Assembly: GCF_021730395.1 (NCBI RefSeq) | Contig: NC_069366.1 | Coordinates: 85,238,501-85,302,500 of the forward strand | Direction: 5' to 3' | DNA length: 64,000 nt | Origin: Mercenaria mercenaria | Lineage: Eukaryota; Mollusca; Bivalvia; Venerida; Veneridae | Shown: positions 60,111 through 64,000 of the stretch, in pieces | Layout of the letters: each line of letters starts with the position of its first letter | Position numbering within the stretch: position 1 is the first letter of the stretch | Notes under the pieces: model-generated | The model's database searches: none | What the model was told of the DNA's origin: nothing | Seen by the model: the letters and a program-made list of their open reading frames with translations, nothing else | Position numbers and translations under genes: made by a program

Positions 60111-61091
60111 TGGTAGTTGATTGCTACCATTTTGTGTGTTCATGTCGGCGAGGCGAAATGTCGGAGTAACGAAAACACGATAGGTCGAGATAATGCTTAT
60201 TTGTTCGTGTCAGCAGGTCAAAATATCGAAGTCACGAAGACACGAAAGGTCGAAAACTGCTTATTTGTCGTGTGTTCGCCTTTAAACTTTCGAGACGAAC
60301 ACACTCGACACGAAACACTGAAGGCAAAATAACGAAAATTCAAGGGCGAACACACGAACTTTTGTATCTTTCACTTTTCGTGTCGGCGGGTATTAAAATG
60401 TTGCTTCGTGTTGTTGCCCTTCTTTTGTCGTGTCGAAAGGCGAACAGACGACAAATAAGCAGTTTTCAACCTTTCGTGTTTCCGTGTTTTCGATCCGCCG
60501 ACACGCACACATGACAAATGTGCAGTTTCGTCCATTCGTGTATTCGCCGTTCGGTAGACATGCGCATAACAATTACACATAATATTATGCTGCTGAAATG
60601 AAATTTTCTATAAACAATGTCCATAGAGGGAAAAATTACATCCTTACTTGGTAATACGTATGCTGATAATATTCCTTTCTCTCAGCAGAGGTTTTTAAGA
60701 TGGACTTTCTCATTGCTTTTTTTACATTTATTGTGTGTGTAACCTACATGAAACATTTGTCATGTGTTCGTGTCGATGGATCGAAGTAACGAAAGGTGGA
60801 AAACAACTCAACTGTCGTGTTTTCGCCTTTCGAGGCGAATACACGAAGACACGACAAACACGTAGTTTTAATACCCACCGACACAAAAAGTGGTTAATAC
60901 AAAACTTCCGTGTGTTCACCTCCCAAATTCCGTTATTTCGCCTTCAATGATTCGTTTCTACGTATATTCGCCTCGAAAGTCGAAAGGTGAACACACGACA
61001 ATTAAGCATTATTTCGACCGTTCGTGTTTTCGATACTTCAACAATTCGCTTCGCCGACACGAACACACAAAATAGCAGAAATCAGCCACCA
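60111..61091. mobile_element. CpG-rich foldback element, TA-flanked
   Basis: A 981 bp element with TA on both sides (60109-60110 and 61092-61093). Its ends mirror each other for about 95 bp, starting TGGTAGTTGATT / TGGTGGCTGATT and including 'attttgtgtgttc' and 'aaaacacga'. The whole interior is made of short motifs such as 'ttcgtgt', 'acacgaa', 'cgaaaggt' and 'ttcgcc' in both orientations, so it can fold many ways. CpG content is far above the surroundings. Frames across it are by-products of the motif. Confidence 0.7.
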
Positions 61092-62215
61092 TAATTGAAA
61101 GCCTTTAAATGATAGAAAAACAATATACAGCCAGTTAGTATAACATGAAAATATTGAGTTGTTGAGTTGTTATTTACACATAAGAAACATAATCTGTTCT
61201 GAAAACAGCATCCTCATAAAAAATCTCCCATGAAATTTGCTATTTAGCAATTATGCGTATGTAGACATTTCCTCCGTGAAATAAGGTAAAACCATGAAAT
61301 TGATGAAAGAATCTTTTCTAAATATAATAAGCAAAACAACTAAGTCAAAAATAAAACTGTTGCCTCCTAATATGCCTCATAATGCAATATTTCATCAGCT
61401 ACATGGGCCAACATTTTGGACTACTTATTACGTAATACAGAGAAGTAACTTCCTATATGGTGTAACAAGTCCTTTAGAAGACTTAATGTTTTGACGTGAT
61501 CTAACGAAATAAATAATGTGTTTAGATTAAAACTGGAACTACATAACTAAACCTGCTAAATTCCAATACATTAAGACCAGCACATCTAAGTTAAATAAAA
61601 TCTTTGGACAATTTGAGGATGTTATACAAACGAGATCTAGATGGACCCCAAGATCCGCATGCGCCGTGTGTGATCCAGCCTGGCAAAATCTACACAATCT
61701 ACGTCATTACTGTTTAAATGACTGTTGTATTGTACACATATACCTATTTCTAGTGTTATATCAGTCAATATTTTTATATCAATAAGACTGAAAACTCGTT
61801 TGAAATGGTGAACTTCTAAATCATGACGCCATTATCAAAAAAAGCCGTATCCGATGGACGCTGAATATGTTTTTGTATTCGTTAGTGGCATATTTGAGTA
61901 TTTGAGACAGACCATTAGTAAGTATATACCAATAAAATAATATATAGCATGACATCGCTTGTGCTAAAAGAAGTATTATCCAATATCGACCTGATGATTT
62001 TTACCTAAAGACTTCTCCTAGCAGCTTGTGACTTTACCTTAATGACAATGGGCAAGTTCAGTGCGAATACAGCTTATTGACTGTATTTCGGCATTATTCG
62101 GCCCTTGGTGGTGTATTTCATAATCCGTACCAGACGAGGAATGCCGAAATCCCATACGGAGATTACGTTAATTGCCAATTTTCATTACGGGTCTACTGCC
62201 TTTAAAGGTGCAAAA

Positions 62216-63208
62216 TAAAGACAAATGAATAGACATAAATCTTAAAACAAGACTACACATTTTGAAATATACTACTAAACATTACGATAGCCGTGCAATA
62301 TTTCCTTGAAATCAACACAGGTACAGAGAAACAAATGATTGTTTCTGTATTTTCTTAGACTGACATGGGTGGTCATTTTGTCCTACTTCCGTGTTTATCG
62401 CTTTTCCGTAATCAGTCGGAAATTCTTCGGGATCACGTGATTTTAAAATTAATTCAAATGAATATCCGTTTAAAGACGCGCAACAAAATAACTGTATTTC
62501 CATAATGGTAATTATACACGATTTGCATGAAAAATATGAGATGTACAAATTTTTAGTTTCAAATTGACAGTGACATATATTAGGCCAAGACAATGTGTTT
62601 AAAGTCTAAACATTTATTGAATTAATGAAGCCATATGTACTAAAAAATAGTGTATGTAGGTAAATTTCAATCAAATTTTGTTTCTACAGTGTAAGATAGT
62701 TATTCATTTATATTCTTAAAACTGTGCTGAAAAGAGATTAACTGAAAAAGTTTGCAGACGAAATTGTGAAAATACTTTTATTCGGGAAGGGCCTAAATTG
62801 TCCTCCTGAAAACTTGTAGTATAGCTGTTACCTGTATCATAAGAATGATTTTCATGAAGTTTTTGTGAGTCACAAAAATGTTGAATTTCCTATGCTAAGT
62901 TTGTAAAAATCACGTTATCGTTTGGACATATAATAGATGTTACATCTATTTATAAATTATAGTCTCGTTTTGGAGAATTCTTCCGAAAAAAAATCCGAAG
63001 ATGCGCGACGGGTTCGTAATCAGTCGGAAAACATACTTTCGGTTTAAAATTGGCAATATTTTTTGTTTATTTGTTGGTTATTCTTGGACATATTCATGAC
63101 TACTTTGTCAGATCCGATGCAGTGGGTCATATTTTCAGTAAATAGGAAGTCTCAGCTACAAAATCTGGTTTTTCAAATAATACTCATTCGAGTGTTAGTA
63201 GTGGACCT
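62216..63208. mobile_element. 993 bp TTAA-flanked insertion
   Basis: Sequence present only in copy B, between TTAA at 62212-62215 and 63209-63212. The ends are AGGTGCAA... and ...GTGGACCT, sharing only AGGT as an inverted repeat. The inside has a repeated 'gtaatcagtcggaaa' (about 62407 and 63016). A 93-residue minus-strand frame (62312-62593) is not recognised. The TTAA target suggests piggyBac-type mobilisation. Confidence 0.6.
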
Positions 63209-63249
63209 TTAAGGAATACCCAGTCGCATTTTTTCTCGAGAAAAGGTCA

Positions 63250-63371
63250 ATGGATTTAGAGATACAAGAAGAAAACTACTATAAGGAGTTCAGAGTTTTC
63301 AGAACTAACCTGGTCAACTTAAACTGTGTGTTTAAACTTGGAGAATACTATAGGGGACTGAAGAAGTACAA
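63250..63371 (+). CDS. Short first exon, copy B
   Basis: ATG at 63250 and 40 codons (start MDLEIQEENYYKEFRVFRTN, end EYYRGLKKY), then donor 'aa|gtaagt'. It is conserved with copy A for most of its length. The helix-like, charged composition vaguely recalls the first helices of death-fold (CARD-like) domains, but this is a weak impression. The following exon is uncertain. Candidates are an 11-base micro-exon (63523-63533) and the block at 63634. Confidence 0.4.
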
Positions 63372-63633
63372 GTAAGTGAATATTCATTATAGAAAAAAAA
63401 TGAAATTTTAACTATTAAGTATAAATAAAGATAACGTTACATTGTAAACGTGAAGAATGATGATAAGCGGACGGTATACGCCGTAAGGTCACAACATTTT
63501 ATGACACTTCTTATCTTTATAGAAAGAGAAACGGTGAGCAATATCTACATTACCTGGTGCACTTTGAATAATTTAATTTCTAATTTTACTAAAAGAATAT
63601 AATTTCTAATTGTACGGGTTTTTTTTTTTTCAG

Positions 63634-63723
63634 AATGCTTTAAGACTTCTTTGTAAGGAGGAATGTAAATATTATGACGTTTTGACACCTGGAATATTTT
63701 GGGGCTCAGACGATTCATTGTAA
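63634..63723 (+). CDS. Second exon-like block, copy B
   Basis: After a polypyrimidine tract and 'cag', an open frame of 29 codons starts NALRLLCKEECKYYDVLTPG and ends IFWGSDDSL then TAA. Copy A has the same end (VLTTGILWGSQDSL) with a 3-base indel, so the frame is kept. A phase-0 upstream partner is needed, and the exon at 63250 ends in phase 2, so the gene model is incomplete. Confidence 0.35.
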   Translation, partial: NALRLLCKEECKYYDVLTPGIFWGSDDSL

Positions 63724-63972
63724 ATGCTGTGCATCAACTGTATAAAGCTTCAACTAAAATATGCATTTTGAATGTAGATATTGTTTTGCAGCATTTTGTG
63801 TGTTCCATAATTGTTCAGGGTTGGTGGTCTGCTTCGGATGATCGAAATTATTTCATGCGGCGTTGTCTGGGAATCTTCTTTTGTTACATTTACGACTCTT
63901 GGGGATTCATCTGGCTGGGATGAGATGTTTTTATTCCCAATATAACTTTTGAACATGGTGATGACGGAGATG

Positions 63973-64000
63973 TATTAAACAAGAGGGCCATGATGGCCTT
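63973..64000 (+). repeat. Start of another modular repeat, cut by the window edge
   Basis: The sequence 'aacaagagggccatgatggc' at the right edge matches the recalled head of a very common bivalve interspersed repeat. Only the head is visible. Confidence 0.55.

Larger units (their letters stand above)
61105..63940 (+). repeat. Segmental duplication, copy B
   Basis: Co-linear with 33570-36870. It retains the uninterrupted site for the copy A element at 33887-34976. The best shared blocks are 61930-62190, the exon at 63250, and 63634-63790. It has its own 993 bp insertion at 62216-63208. Confidence 0.8.

Noticed and set aside
60117-61075. Several overlapping frames on both strands with His/Arg/Thr-rich peptides
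   Set aside because: Frames across the self-complementary CpG-rich element; short repeated motifs keep frames open without coding.

Overview
This 64 kb window is AT-rich, repeat-dense, intron-containing animal DNA. The repeat families point to a bivalve mollusc, probably a heterodont clam. These include tRNA-derived SINEs, TTAA-flanked mini-transposons, and interspersed repeats built around a tandem core of roughly 130-185 bp. A new repeat of the kind opening 'acaagagggccatgatggcc' starts at the right edge. The taxon is inferred from recalled repeat families, not from a search.

Layout. 1-3240: old, broken Polinton/Maverick remnant on the minus strand (PLA2-like and integrase parts), interrupted by a modular repeat. 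3241-6029: mostly featureless, with a possible promoter and an exon-like start at the edge of a transposon. 6030-17622 and 21342-28526: two copies, in opposite orientation, of a large PIF/Harbinger-like DNA transposon. The right copy is complete, with 26 bp perfect terminal inverted repeats and a CTG target duplication. The left copy lacks its far end and carries a 5.5 kb L1/Tx1-like LINE; the right copy shows the uninterrupted version of that site and has its own 1.3 kb insertion. 19131-19505 and 29236-29609: a near-identical direct duplication. 28.6-33.6 kb: modular repeats, SINEs and a LINE scrap.

33.57-36.87 kb and 61.1-63.94 kb are an older segmental duplication in direct orientation, about 27 kb apart. 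Each copy holds a short exon with a conserved start and a second exon-like block. The copies differ by clean transposon insertions, including two unrelated elements that each entered the same TTAA.

The only well-supported host gene is on the plus strand, 38303-56410: 14 coding exons whose phases all agree, giving a predicted secreted protein of 519 residues. Domain order is signal peptide, two Ly6/uPAR three-finger domains, a Thr/Ser/Pro linker, a VWC domain, a Pro/Thr linker, a ShKT domain, and a second VWC domain. Its introns hold microsatellites, two inverted-repeat elements, a tandem array of splice-acceptor-bearing units and a possible alternative last exon.

56.4-61.1 kb holds a satellite with higher-order structure, a decayed ~380 bp tandem repeat and a CpG-rich foldback element flanked by TA. 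No rRNA, bona fide tRNA, CRISPR array or operon was seen.
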